From: Oegoconia quadripuncta
Lineage: Eukaryota; Arthropoda; Insecta; Lepidoptera; Autostichidae
DNA: 64,000 nucleotides
Reading direction: 5' to 3'
NCBI GenBank assembly: GCA_949316235.1
Contig: OX438748.1
Coordinates: forward strand, 389,501 to 453,500
This document shows positions 1 through 10,749 of this stretch, piece by piece. The position numbers and the translations under genes are program-made. Under the pieces are notes generated by a model. The model saw nothing but the letters and a program-made list of their open reading frames with translations, was not told the DNA's origin and did no database searches. Positions within the stretch are counted from its first letter, which is position 1; every line of letters starts with the position of its first letter.

Positions 1-54
1 AAAAAAAATGGTTTTTATATTACAAAAAGGCACAATTATATTTCATTATTGTTT

Positions 55-309
55 GACAACCTGATTGGTGTAGTGGTTAGCAACTCTGACCACTATACCT
101 AAAGGTTGCGGGTTCGAATCCCGCTACGGGCATATGCATGTGTACCCAAGTTATGGATGTCTTCATTTCTAAAAAGTATTTATTTACAAAAAGAAAATAT
201 ATATTTATGTAGTATATCAACCATCTGGTATCCACAACACAAGCCTATAGTTGCTTACTGTAGATGGCGCTGTGTATATGTCTAAGAATATTTATTTATT
301 TATTATTAA
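55..309 (+). mobile_element. SINE-A copy 1 (tRNA-derived)
   Basis: This is a near full-length copy of the family called SINE-A here. The head resembles a tRNA gene: an A-box-like TGGTGTAGTGGTTAG near 67 and a B box GGTTCGAATCC at 111-121. The body carries ATCAACCATCTGGTATCCAC, then TAGATGGCGCTGTG, and the copy ends in a TTTATT-rich tail. About a dozen other copies occur in the window on both strands, which is how the ends were set. It is a non-autonomous retroposon and encodes nothing. Confidence 0.85.
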
Positions 310-369
310 TAGTGAAATAGCCTGGTTATGCAAATGAGTTGGTGAAAATCTATGAATTTCTATCAACTA
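310..369 (-). mobile_element. Jockey/CR1-like LINE 3' fragment, left half
   Basis: The sequence GAAATAGCCTGGTTATGC matches the minus-strand LINE copy at 18840-18920. The match stops at position 369, where the large DNA transposon begins, and resumes at 12744. The LINE fragment is therefore the target into which the transposon inserted. Confidence 0.75.
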
Positions 370-381
370 CCCAGGTAGGAA
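370..381 (+). repeat. Left terminal inverted repeat of the transposon
   Basis: CCCAGGTAGGAA is preceded by the TA target duplication at 368-369. It pairs perfectly with 12732-12743. Beyond 12 bp the two ends differ, but both quickly enter ACGT/GACGTC-rich sequence. Confidence 0.9.
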
Positions 382-1640
382 GGTGACGTCAGGGACGTGC
401 AAGCGACAAGACCTAAGACGTCATTATCACGTATTGCACGTTACAGACCCATGACGTACTTCTAAACGACGTCTACAATAAACGTATAAGGGACGTCATT
501 AAAGAAACGTAAAAGTCACGTTATTTATCTCCGCCCTTTTGACGTGACAGTCGTTACAGTCCAACACCGTACGTCCTATAGACGTCTTCAATTTGACGAA
601 TATGAAACGTCTTAAAAAATGTCTAATGTAGACGTCTTAAGGACATTTACAATTAGACGAATATAGGACTTCTTCAAAATTATCTAAAATAAACGTCTAT
701 AAGACGTCTTCAATTAGACGAATATTGGACGTCTCAAAACTTATCTAAAATAGACGTCTTAGAAACGTCTTCGATTAGACGAATATTGGACGTCTCAAAA
801 CGTATCTAAAATAGACGTCTTAGAAACGTCTTCGATTAGACGAATATTGGACGTCTCAAAACTTGTCTAAAATAGATGTCTTAGAAACGTCTTCGATTAG
901 ACGAATACTGGACGTCTTAAGAAGATATAGAAATAGACGTTTTCAAATAGACGAATATTAGACGTCACAAAAGTTATCTAAAATAGACATCTTAAGGACG
1001 TCTTCAAAAAAACGAATATTGGACCTCATAAATATTACCTATCAAAGACGTCTTAGAGGTGTCTTCAATTAGACGAATATTAGATGTCTGAAAACATATC
1101 CAAACTAAGCGTTTTAACATGATACGTCTTAAAAAGGTTCTAATATAAACGTCTTAAGGACATCTTCAAATAGACGAATATTGGACGTCTTTGAATTGAC
1201 CTAAAATAGGCGTCATTAGTTGATTTGAATTAGACGAGGATTAGACGTCTCACAACACATCTAAAATAGACGTGGTAAGGACGTCTTCAATTAGATTGAC
1301 ATTGATGCATCTAAAGTAAATGTCATTTAGACGTGTTTAATTAGAAGAATATTAGATGTCTGAAAACTTATCTAATATAGACGTCTTAGAGATGTTTCAA
1401 ATAGACAATTATTAGACGTCACAAAATTTACCGAATATAGACGTCTCAATGACGTACTCCATTAGACGAATATTGAATGTTTTAAAATGGATCTAAAAAT
1501 ATGTCTTATGGACGTCTTAAACTAGATGAATATTGGACGTTTTAAAAGTATTAGAAGCCGTAGGACGTGTTTAATTAGATGAACGTTAAAAGTCTTAGAA
1601 AGAGCTAAAGCAGAATCTTCTAGATGTCTTCAATTTGACT
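382..1640 (+). repeat. Left subterminal GACGTC array (61-bp period)
   Basis: From 382 to about 590 there are scattered ACGT and GACGTC motifs. From about 590 to 1640 a degenerate tandem array has a 61-bp period, clearest at 717-902, where three almost identical units run in succession. Each unit has two or three GACGTC-like sites, with motifs such as TTAGACGAATATTGGACGTC. Arrays of short motifs next to the ends are the usual binding platform for CACTA-type transposition proteins. That role is inferred here. Confidence 0.85.
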
Positions 1641-3042
1641 ACTGTTTGATGTCTTAAAATTTATAGTGTGTAGCAAAGAATAGAAACTTAAAACCCTAAG
1701 GCTGTTGGCGCTTATTGATTGTAGTGTACAGGCGGCCGCAGACCCTAAATATCAAGACTTATACTTAGTACAAGCTGGTCTCGATGTATTCGCATTTCCA
1801 ATAACGTCGCGTTGCTAGTATATGTCGAGCCGTTGACTACACAAGTGAAGACGGGAATACTGAGCTTTTGTGTTCGTTTCCAAAAGAAGCCGCTAAAATC
1901 TTCCGTAAGGTATTGCCCTCTTATAGAAGATTATTGCTACGGGACAAAAGTAATAATAAAATTAAAACACCAGACTGTATGAACTCAAGTGCAGTTGCCT
2001 GTCTGAAAGTACAAACTTGTTCCAAAAAAATATACAAGTAAGCGTTATGACTCTGAGTAAGCCTTGAGTCGTTCACTTTTACATGTGCATATGAAAATTA
2101 CAGATTCAAGATAGCATTTCAAAAGTTAGCATTTTCAAAAAGTCGTATTATTCACATTGTTGAACCATTTATTTACAAATATGGAAGCCCAACGATCATG
2201 ATTCAAACATTGCACCCCTTGGCTTTATAGATTGACCATCCTTTGCCTTCCAGTTCTTTCAAAGAAAGGGGAACTTTAAAAAATGCAACAGGAAGTAAAT
2301 ATCCTCATAGATAATATTGAATAAAATTATTGATGGGCGGAGATTATTCATTTTTTTTATTATCGAGCGTTTACAGTTAAATTGCAAATACTTATTAGAG
2401 TCGTAACATTTAAATCTACTCCACTTGATATTAGATAAAAAATTTTTGGTATATATGAAACTTTCACTAAATAATACCGTAAATGATTAAATGATTTAGC
2501 CGCGAAATACAGGAAAACCTCTTGGTGTCCGTTGGTGAGCACTATTGTAAAGTGCTACTTGTGTTGCTAGCATCGAAACATCTCCCCATCTTTATGTAGC
2601 GGTGGGTGTTATTAGATTATAAACTAGCGACCTGCTGCGGTTTCGCACCGGTGCAATTAACTTTTTAAATATAATATACATGTATTACATATAAATTCCG
2701 TCAATCATAAAAAAATATTAATCTTCCGTAAGAAAAACGGTATCAAAATCGGTGGCGTGGTTTAGAACAGCTTAGCGCACAAACTCTTTAGCGTCTTTGT
2801 GTTTTTTTATTACACTATTTGGATATTGACGATTTTATTAAAAAAAACTAGTACTTACATTACACCAATACACACTTGTCAAAAATATTTAGTATTATTT
2901 ATTATTAGTTTGATTGATTCTCCTTGTCAGCATTTCACAATGAAATCACAGATACTGTGCGTGCGCGTAGGTATCTCAATAAACTAAAAACGAACTAATG
3001 TCACATATATATATACAATAGTGGTGGAACGATAAATCATTA
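1641..3042. other. Transposon left interior, no gene seen
   Basis: This is AT-rich sequence with only short open frames and no repeat family I can name. It belongs to the transposon by position. I saw no promoter or splice structure that can be supported. Confidence 0.4.
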
Positions 3043-3475
3043 TCTTTATATCAGCCAGAGCCGATGTCCACTGCTGAACATAGGCCTCTCACATAGATTT
3101 CCAGAGCGACTAACTGGAAGCAGCCTGCATACAGCGACCTCCTCCGACTCTCATCAGGTCGTCCGTCCACCTTGTGAGTGGACGTCCTACGTTGCGCTTG
3201 CCGATGCGTGGTTTCTACTCGAGCACTGTATTGCCCGGCCAATCAGTTCTTCGAGTCTATGTGCCCTGCACATTGCCACTTCAACTTACTAATCCGCTGG
3301 GCTATGTCCGAGACTTACGTTCATCTACGGATTTCTTCATACCTGATTAGATCGTGTAGCGTAACGTCGAGCATTGCCCTTTCAAAAGTTGTGTGATTTT
3401 GAGTATTCTTATAAGCCCCACAGTCAGAGATCACGTTTCTGTGCCATAAGTCATCACTGGTAATACAAGTATTAG
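3043..3475 (-). mobile_element. RTE-like retrotransposon 3' fragment (pseudogene)
   Basis: On the minus strand the decayed sequence encodes pieces of the C-terminus of an RTE-type reverse transcriptase, including a readable EAYVQQWTSA-like end at about 3060-3090. The upstream part resembles the usual GRPPTRW...DD and TYGSETW regions, but the frame is broken. It is a 5'-truncated, frameshifted remnant, apparently inserted in the non-coding left part of the DNA transposon. The family assignment is from memory of insect RTE elements. Confidence 0.65.
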
Positions 3476-3708
3476 TAAACGATCAATCACATACTTTGAA
3501 TTGCACAATTAAACGACATAACAAACTACATAAAACTTTGTAACTGCGTGAGGCCGAATAAAGAAAATTGCTCAGCGATAGACCAACCGCCTTTGTATAT
3601 TTTAGCTATTTATGTTAAATATTATTTTTATGTTTATGGGTGCAATAATGAATGAATAACATTATTATTCCCTCGCGTGAAATACCTATCATTATCCCCT
3701 ATTTTGAC

Positions 3709-4197
3709 TTTTTAACCGACTTCAAAAAGGAGGAGTTTCTCAATTCGGCCGCTTGAATGTTTTTTTAATGTATGTACACCGATAATTCCGAGATTTGGCG
3801 GTTGATTCGCGTAATTCTTTTTATAATTGTGTAGTTTTTGCAAGGCCTTCGTTATAATATTGCCTCAGAAACAACACTTATGTCACATGACAATAAACTT
3901 AAAATTTAAAAACCCCTGAAAGACTATAATCTCATCCAAATACACCGAATAACTGCGTTAAAACCTAAATATTTTCCAAACGCCTTAACCGATTTTCATC
4001 AAACCTGACTTATAAGCTTATAACCTGTGCCCTTACTTAATACAAAAGAAACTAAGCTCAAATCAGTTCATGCATTAGTTAGATACGTCCAGACAAAGAC
4101 TGGACATACACACAAAACAACACACACAATCATGCACAATCACACACACAACGCCGTCAAACACATAACACCCCTAGTTTTTGCCGCGGGTTAAAAC
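3709..4197. repeat. Unclassified repeat with TTTTAACC ends
   Basis: It starts TTTTAACCGACTTCAAAAAG and ends with GCCGCGGGTTAAAA, so about 8 bp at the ends are inverted. The motif GACTTCAAAAAGGAGGAG and the CACACA-rich right part are common in moth and butterfly genomes. A shorter relative may lie near 41575. I cannot assign it to a class. It seems to be a nested insertion. Confidence 0.45.
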
Positions 4198-4324
4198 ATT
4201 CTCTGGGCGATTGACAAGCAAGCTTAAACGTACAGATAGACATGCTATAAGTAGCACGAAAGCAAGCTATTAATGCGCAAGTGCTATCTAGTGGTATGTG
4301 TGTCGAAACCATTGCTAGTATCGA

Positions 4325-4612
4325 GCATGCCTATATGGGCATGCTTACAAATCGATCGACGTGCAATTTTTGGGCATGCTACCTGATGCGGGGGTAACAG
4401 GGGCGTGCTTTAATCACGTCTGAACAGGTTTGGTTATGAACATGCTAGTATGTCAGTTATTCGTGCGTGCAAGTTTGTTTTCGCGCCAAAAGTATTTCGC
4501 TGGGATTATTCAATTACGGGCCCAATTTTTTTTTCTTCTCTTTTTCTTCCGTATTGTTTGCTTAAAAAGCATGCTCATTCAAGAGCATGCTTGAAATGAG
4601 CATGCTCTTGAA
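4325..4612. promoter_or_regulatory. Cluster of six GCATGC palindromes
   Basis: GCATGC occurs at 4325, 4339, 4374, 4569, 4585 and 4600, six times in 281 bp, where chance predicts about one per 4 kb. One-base variants lie between them. The sites at 4585 and 4600 sit in a 14-bp inverted repeat (4578-4591 and 4599-4612). The cluster is 300-600 bp upstream of the first gene, so it is a candidate promoter, operator or protein-binding array. This is inferred from position only. Confidence 0.5.
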
Positions 4613-4930
4613 CTAATACATTTGCACAATTGATACAATTCGAAAGATTTTTTTGTTATTTAGAAATAATAATAATTACGTCAGTGAACATAGAAAATGA
4701 TTGATTGAGAGATATGCGCGTTTCAGTTAAATTATTTTTTTACTATATAGTAGCTGATTCAAGAGATTTCGATGGTTGTCTTTTTTATGGAAAAGTTTTT
4801 GATATTAAACTCTCCGACCGACTACTAGGAGGGAATTCAAATTATAGTATCTGGCAACACCAAATATCGACGCTCCCTCTCGATCGATGGACGCCGCCCG
4901 TCCAACTGTTAAAGCAAGAATTTGTTTGTA

Positions 4931-7900
4931 ATGTATTCCATAGTGCAATTTTTAGAACAAGATGGAGCTTCGGTTTCTATTGTGCGTGCCGATTGGTTCA
5001 CACCACGGAAACAAGAAGTGTTCTGGCCACCAGTAAAAGAAGGAAAATCATACAATAAATACCTTTTAAGTTCATCACCAGACTCAACCTGGAAAACGTA
5101 TGGAATTCAACGAAGTTTCTATGAAACTGGTAAGTGTTCAAGATCTTATATGCAGGGCTTTTGTGGTTTGGTGTGTCTTTTTGTTGTTTTGTGGGGTTAA
5201 TTATAACAGATTTGGTTAAGGTGCAAGCTGACTTACCTACTAACCGTTAGATATTGAAGTGTAACAAACGGGGACAGGAACGAAAAGGGCTTAGAATATT
5301 TTTTTTTATGAAACAACCTTGACCATGCATTTGGTTTCCGGACTGTTACATTAAATATAATATCATTGGTTACAATACGCAAAGACTTACTTAACGTTGA
5401 AGGCGCGAAAACTTCGCTTTAATTTTATATAACCTTACACGTAAAAATTTTTGCGCTCGATCGCTAGTAATTTGCCGTTTAGCTCACTTGCGTTCGATCG
5501 CTAAATTTGATACCACGTAGACGCCCAACAACTATTTGTGACCCCCTTTGCCATACTTGCATTTAGTCGTGTTTATGTGTGTGTTGCTAGATGACTTAGA
5601 GAAAGCAAAAAAGAAGTTAAAATTGGTGGAAGTCACCTCTGACCTGCAAACAGATGCTGAAGAAATAGAATTAGAAAGGCCAAAGCGCAAACTTTATCGC
5701 AAACAACATATTTCCGATTCAGAGAATGAAAGTGATCGCCCTCCTGCTTTGAAAAAACAGTTTTTGCATTGTAAGTTTTGTATTGTTGCTTTGACTCATG
5801 TAATTGACAACCTGTTTAAATCAGTTGGTGGTGCACCTGTCTGCTATAGTTATTAGATTTCTCTGGCTGGTTAGAATATTTCAGATATCAAATATTTTAC
5901 CTCATTGAATTTTGGGGAAATACAAGTAATTATTACTTAAGGCAATGTGGAAATCACGTTTTGTTCATTAATTCAGTCAAATGAAGACCGATGAAACATT
6001 TGTATTTTGGGGTGAATAGGCATTTACTGGGATAGTGTGCTTTATCTAGCCATTGACTACTCCTGGCTGAGGTCCGATCAATCTGCTCGGGCTAAATCGG
6101 CATCCACAAACTGCACCTACCTTGACCAACTACATCACTAATAGGCTATAGGTTTCCATTCTCATCCACATCATATTATTTAACATTAAACTGTGCTTGC
6201 CATATTATTGGGTGTGAGTTTTCATTATGAATTAGCAAATTATATTGAGTGGTTTGGAATTACATTGGCACTAAAGTGATTATCTCTCGTTTGTGTAGTA
6301 CATAACCTTGGATATGAATTGCAGGCCTGAGTGCAGCAAAGTCTCATAATTCTACAGAAATATCTAATAGAAACTGCGTTTCAAAGCAAGCACTTTCTGG
6401 ATGTGTATTTAGACCCAATGATAAGCGAACAGGTAAGCTATCTATACAGGGTATGGTTTTTGATTCACAATGACGATCATCACAGGATGATTGATACAAG
6501 CCCCACTTCGAAATCACAAAGAATAGTTTGCTTCGTTGTTTTTCGATTCTTTTTTGTAATACATACATAATTTAAATATAAAATTTAATATTTTTTTACT
6601 TCAAATGTCTTGAATTAATTGATTCTTTCTACGTTGAAAAATATTTGTACCTTTAAAAGTCGCTATTTGTTACAGTTCCGGGTGCAGGAAGCTCCCCCAA
6701 ATCTGACCAACAATGTGACGATGTAGAAATAAACAGCAATCACAACTCCAGTTACAAACTGTCATGTAGGTATCACATACAGCGTTTTTTCGTCTTTTTT
6801 AGGGTCCATACCAAAATGTTATAGGTGTAGGTTAGTGTAATTCCTGTTTACTGGTGACTCCACTCCTGATTACGAACAACTTTCCATTAGGACCCATAGC
6901 CTAATTAGATCAAAACATTTTCCATTAACCATACACAGTAAACAATTCTAAAACCACCTTTAGTATTCATATAGTAAAGAAGTCCAACAATTTTCGGCTG
7001 AATTCGGCTATGGTCTCTAGTCGAAAGTTGTTCATAATCAGGAGTGGAGTCAGCAACCGAAAATTGTTAGATTTCCATACTAAAAGTGGTTTCAGAATGG
7101 TTTACTTTGTATGGGTAATCAAATTTTTTGAGTTCCTTGGGGTAAGTTGTTCGTATTCAAGAGTGGCGTCACAAGTTAATGGGAATTACACAAATTCAAA
7201 TTCACCCTGTATACCATTACCTGATTAAGTTCACTTGTTTTCCAGATTATGAGGAAAAAGTGGTATCTATGCTTGCCTCATTGCAAGCACAAAACCAACA
7301 AATAATTGCACTTTTAAAAGAAAAAGGAATTCGGTCTGCAGCACTGACACCTATTGATTTTAAGTTTCCTTTACAAACTGAAGAGGATTTAGTGGAAGTA
7401 GAAAATTTACTACAAGACCAAACAAGATCAACAGAACTGGTAATCTAAATTGTCACACCACTTTCCTTGTGTAAATATGATATATTTAACCAACTCCATT
7501 TACTTAAATATAGATGTTTTTTCCAGATTACATTCTTAAGCTCTCTGGGTGGCCGAGACTTTCATATTAGAGTGTACAGGATTCTTAAACATGTGATGGT
7601 AGATTCTTTAGCTGCACAATTTAATTTTTATGGGAAAAGATCCACAAAGAAACCATTTGCTGACTTGCGCCTTCGAGCAGTTGTGATAGGTAAATGGCTT
7701 TAATAAAATCTTACTCATGTTGGTATCTTTCTATGGGTTGGAAGAAAAGGAGGTGGGCCTTCCTCACCAAGGGATAAAAAGATTATAGATATTTCATGGG
7801 TGCTTTTTGGGCAAAATAGCTACATATAATCAGATGCAAAATCTTAAGAACCTATGAACATTTTTAAATAATAGTTTTTATGTAAGGAATGTGACAAGTT

Positions 7901-8065
7901 TTGATCTAAGATGATTTTTTTATTTTAGATAGTGTAAGGATACACCATCCAGAGGCAAGCCATAAAGATATTGAAGATGCCATAAAAACATGGCTTAAAC
8001 ACGCGCCAGAGAGGGTTAAACGCTGTGCATCAATATCTACTAAAACTGATTTGACACTGGATTAA
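4931..8065 (+). CDS. DUF4806-like transposon accessory protein, 7 exons
   Basis: I built this gene by eye from seven exons: 4931-5129, 5591-5770, 6325-6432, 6676-6765, 7246-7439, 7527-7689 and 7929-8065. All introns are GT-AG, the phases agree at each junction, and the 1,071-nt frame stays open for 356 aa. The N-terminus (MYSIVQF, with WPPV and TWKTYGI further on) and the LEKAKKKL...TSDLQTDAE segment resemble a module often found before DUF4806 in insects. A low-complexity acidic/basic linker follows, then a likely coiled coil (about 195-220), then a DUF4806-like domain (about 230-345; SSLGGRDFHIRVYRILKHVM, then WLKHAPERVK). DUF4806 has no firm function. Its place inside the element, upstream of the transposase gene and in the same direction, suggests a role like the second protein of CACTA elements in DNA binding or regulation. 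The start codon was chosen by family resemblance. Intron 2 holds a possible decayed LINE scrap near 6015. Confidence 0.8.
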
Positions 8066-8124
8066 GTACGCACCAGAGAACGTTAACACCGTTCATCAAT
8101 ATCGGCTAGTTTGATTAACACAGC
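8001..8124 (+). repeat. Degenerate 67-bp direct duplication at gene 3' end
   Basis: Positions 8001-8059 (ACGCGCCAGAGAGGGTTAAA onward) are repeated in diverged form at 8068-8124 (ACGCACCAGAGAACGTTAAC onward), offset 67 bp. The first copy encodes the last residues of the DUF4806-like protein. The second lies after its stop, between the two genes. Confidence 0.6.
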
Positions 8125-8132
8125 CAGTTTTA

Positions 8133-8146
8133 GACCCAATAATAAA
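8133..8146 (+). promoter_or_regulatory. Possible splice acceptor and poly(A) signal between genes
   Basis: AATAAA at 8141-8146 lies 76 bp after the accessory-gene stop and only 2 bp before the transposase ATG at 8149. CCAGTTTTAG ending at 8133 is a possible splice acceptor. Either could separate, or join by alternative splicing, the messages of the two genes. Confidence 0.35.
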
Positions 8147-8148
8147 TA

Positions 8149-10305
8149 ATGAAAAAGATTCCATATAAAAATAAAAATGATGTATGTCATCGTCAGATGC
8201 AGAGAAGGGCTAGATCTATAAAACTGGGCATTATAAATGATATCCAGAAAACTGTAGAATTTGATAAGCAACCTTTTACCAATGGCAATGTAGGGACTAG
8301 TTGTTCTATTCTCAATCCTATTCATGAACAAATCTATGATAAACTAAATATACCTTCGACCAATAACAATGTAGGGACTACTTCTAATCTCAATCAAATT
8401 CATGATGTCTCCCCTATTTTATCAGGTTTTAATGTTGAGTGTAACTCTGCTAGCATCGGTGAAAGTTCTTCATCCTATGCACTTGACCATGTTGACCAAC
8501 AGTGTTCTCATAGTCCATACAAGACTAATGAAACTCTAAACAAAATTGATGCTAACTTATATTTTAAACTGAGGGAATGGGGTATTCAATATAGTATTTC
8601 ACATAAAGCTACAGATTGTCTCCTAAAAATTCTTGCACCAATTTGTTCTCAGTTGCCTAGGAATAGTCGTACATTATTTAAAACTCCTTTGCAAATATCA
8701 ACTAAAGTATTAGACTCGGGTGAATTAGTTTATATAGGTTTACAGCATCAATTAGAAAACATATTAAATGATTGTGATTTATCGAAATTGGAAAATAAAA
8801 TAGTAATGTCATTTAATGTGGATGGACTTCCCCTATTTAAAAGTAGGAATTCACAATTATGGCCAATTCTAGGATTGATAAAGAATAATTATGTGTCTGC
8901 AAAGCCTTTTGTCATCGCTCTGTATTATGGAGAATCGAAACCTACCCCTCTAAATAAGTTTTTAGTCGACTTTGTAAACGAGCTTTCCAAATTGCTACAC
9001 GAAGGATTTTCTTTTAAAAACATACATTTCACTATTAGTGTTCACAGTTTTGTTTGTGATGCACCAGCCAGGGCAATGATCAAATGTACCAAATCCCATG
9101 GTGGTTATTCTGCTTGTGACAAATGTCTTGAATCAGGGGATTATGTACAAGGACGTGTAATATATCGAAGTGTCAGAGCTACACGGAGAACTGACTTACA
9201 ATTTGAAAGACAATCAGATGAAGATCATCACCTTGGTGAATCGCCCTTATTAAGACTTCAAATTGGTATGGTGTCAGCATTCCCTATAGATTATATGCAT
9301 GCTGTATGCTTAGGCGTTATGAAAAAACTTTTGAATGCTTGGGTGAGCGGTGAACTGACTGTTCGCTTACAAAGTCGACTAGTGACTCAAATATCTGAAC
9401 GGCTTATAAATTGTAGGAAGTGTATGCCTATTGAATTTAATAGATTACCTCGTGGTTTGCATGACTTGTCTCGATGGAAGGCTACGGAATTTCGTATGTT
9501 TTTGATTTATCTTGGTCCTATTGTGTTGAAACATGTTTTGCGTACATCACTCTATGAAAATTTTCTTCTATTTCACTGTGGCATTTCCATTCTATGTTCA
9601 CAAAGACATTTAACAAATCTAGGGCATGATTTTGTTCAAGAAATCTTAGTCATGTTTATTAAACACTCGGAAAAGATTTATGGTTCAAAATTTCTAGTCT
9701 ATAATGTTCACTCATTGTGTCACTTAAGTGAAGAGACACGATTACATGGTGTTTTAGATAATTTTTCAGCATTCCCCTTTGAAAACTACCTAAAAACCTT
9801 AAAAGGTATGGTTAGGTCACCTAACAAACCACTTCAACAAATCTATAGACGTTTGAAAGAAAGCAGTTTATTACCTAAGATAAATTCTGAACATAAAGTA
9901 CTAATTTGCAATGAAAATAATTTGGGACCTTTTCCCAGTGTTGAACATTATCAATACAATGGTTATAAAAAACTGATTTGTAAAGATTTTAGTATATACG
10001 TGTACTCTCATAGAGAAGCTGATTGCTATTGTTTGACGAAGGAAAATAAAGTTTTCCAAGTACATAATATTCTAGAGAGAAAAAATGATAAAACCGTGGT
10101 TTTATATGGAAAAGAATTCAATACCTACCTTTCATTCTATAAGTATCCATTTGATTCTTCTATTCTGAATATTTTTATTGTTGACAATATTTCACAAAAT
10201 TTAAACACTCTAACAATAGCAGATGTAACATCAAAATGTGTTCTTATTCCTGACTCCAATGAATCATATTTATGTTTCCCTTTGGTTCATTCTAACATAG
10301 AATAA
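8149..10305 (+). CDS. Transposase, tnp2/CACTA-like (CMC group)
   Basis: This intronless frame encodes 718 aa. The core resembles tnp2-type transposases with an RNase H-like fold. It has SFNVDGLPLFKS...WPILG around residues 221-241, then FVCDAPARAMIKCTKSHGGY at 301-320 followed by Cys323 and Cys326 (probable zinc-binding insert), then DYMHAVCLGVMKKL at 381-394. Further on come YNVHSLCHL at 518-526 and FPFENYL at 542-548. Asp225, Asp304 and Glu545 are my candidates for the DDE catalytic residues. The first ~130 residues are polar and low in complexity and include a basic stretch at the extreme N-terminus. The ATG follows the accessory gene stop by 83 bp. No frameshift or stop is seen, so the enzyme may be functional. 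It would cut and rejoin DNA at the terminal inverted repeats in the nucleus. Confidence 0.85.
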   Translation: MKKIPYKNKNDVCHRQMQRRARSIKLGIINDIQKTVEFDKQPFTNGNVGTSCSILNPIHEQIYDKLNIPSTNNNVGTTSNLNQIHDVSPILSGFNVECNSASIGESSSSYALDHVDQQCSHSPYKTNETLNKIDANLYFKLREWGIQYSISHKATDCLLKILAPICSQLPRNSRTLFKTPLQISTKVLDSGELVYIGLQHQLENILNDCDLSKLENKIVMSFNVDGLPLFKSRNSQLWPILGLIKNNYVSAKPFVIALYYGESKPTPLNKFLVDFVNELSKLLHEGFSFKNIHFTISVHSFVCDAPARAMIKCTKSHGGYSACDKCLESGDYVQGRVIYRSVRATRRTDLQFERQSDEDHHLGESPLLRLQIGMVSAFPIDYMHAVCLGVMKKLLNAWVSGELTVRLQSRLVTQISERLINCRKCMPIEFNRLPRGLHDLSRWKATEFRMFLIYLGPIVLKHVLRTSLYENFLLFHCGISILCSQRHLTNLGHDFVQEILVMFIKHSEKIYGSKFLVYNVHSLCHLSEETRLHGVLDNFSAFPFENYLKTLKGMVRSPNKPLQQIYRRLKESSLLPKINSEHKVLICNENNLGPFPSVEHYQYNGYKKLICKDFSIYVYSHREADCYCLTKENKVFQVHNILERKNDKTVVLYGKEFNTYLSFYKYPFDSSILNIFIVDNISQNLNTLTIADVTSKCVLIPDSNESYLCFPLVHSNIE

Positions 10306-10392
10306 CAAACTTTTTCTAAATATTTTTATTAAGCACTTACATAAAAATTCGAATTTCTTAATTGTAGACTAGTGTATAATTGTGGATAATGT

Positions 10393-10398
10393 AATAAA
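10393..10398 (+). terminator. Poly(A) signal of transposase gene
   Basis: AATAAA lies 88 bp downstream of the transposase stop codon, a normal distance for a eukaryotic cleavage signal. Confidence 0.5.
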
Positions 10399-10555
10399 AA
10401 TAGTTTAAGCATACCTAATGAGTGGCCTGTCCCAGTGTAGTTCATGTGTAAAAGATATTGAAGTACTTATGGATGACCGGGTCAACCTGTGTTATTAGCC
10501 CGACCCTATCCATACCACGATATATACAATACTATGCTGTTACAGAGCGAATGAA

Positions 10556-10713
10556 CCGATACATACAATGATTAATTATATCGAGCTATTAAAGTGAATT
10601 GAAATCTGTATTGACAGGTGTAGTACTTACTACACAGTTTTCCCAGTTAGACCTGACAATACAGATTTCAATTCACTTAATAGCTCGATATAATTAATCA
10701 TTGTATGTATCGG
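10556..10713. repeat. Long hairpin, 63-bp arms
   Basis: The arm at 10556-10618 (CCGATACATACAATGATTAA onward) is complementary to 10651-10713 with a single-base indel and one mismatch near the loop. The loop is about 32 nt. I see no target duplication, so it may be part of the transposon rather than a nested MITE. Confidence 0.85.
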
Positions 10714-10749
10714 CTCTTCTTACATCACGTTTTTGGTGCAATTAAATTC

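Noticed and set aside
55..130. tRNA gene at the window start, and at other SINE heads
   Set aside because: The A and B boxes are present, but each is followed by the same SINE body and the acceptor stem does not close. They are tRNA-derived SINEs.
4705..5058. 117-codon frame overlapping exon 1 of the companion gene
   Set aside because: It is in a different frame from the DUF4806-like exon, which continues correctly through seven exons.
10556..10713. microRNA gene
   Set aside because: The arms pair almost perfectly over 63 bp, more like an inverted-repeat element or small-RNA source than a microRNA precursor. There is no expression evidence.
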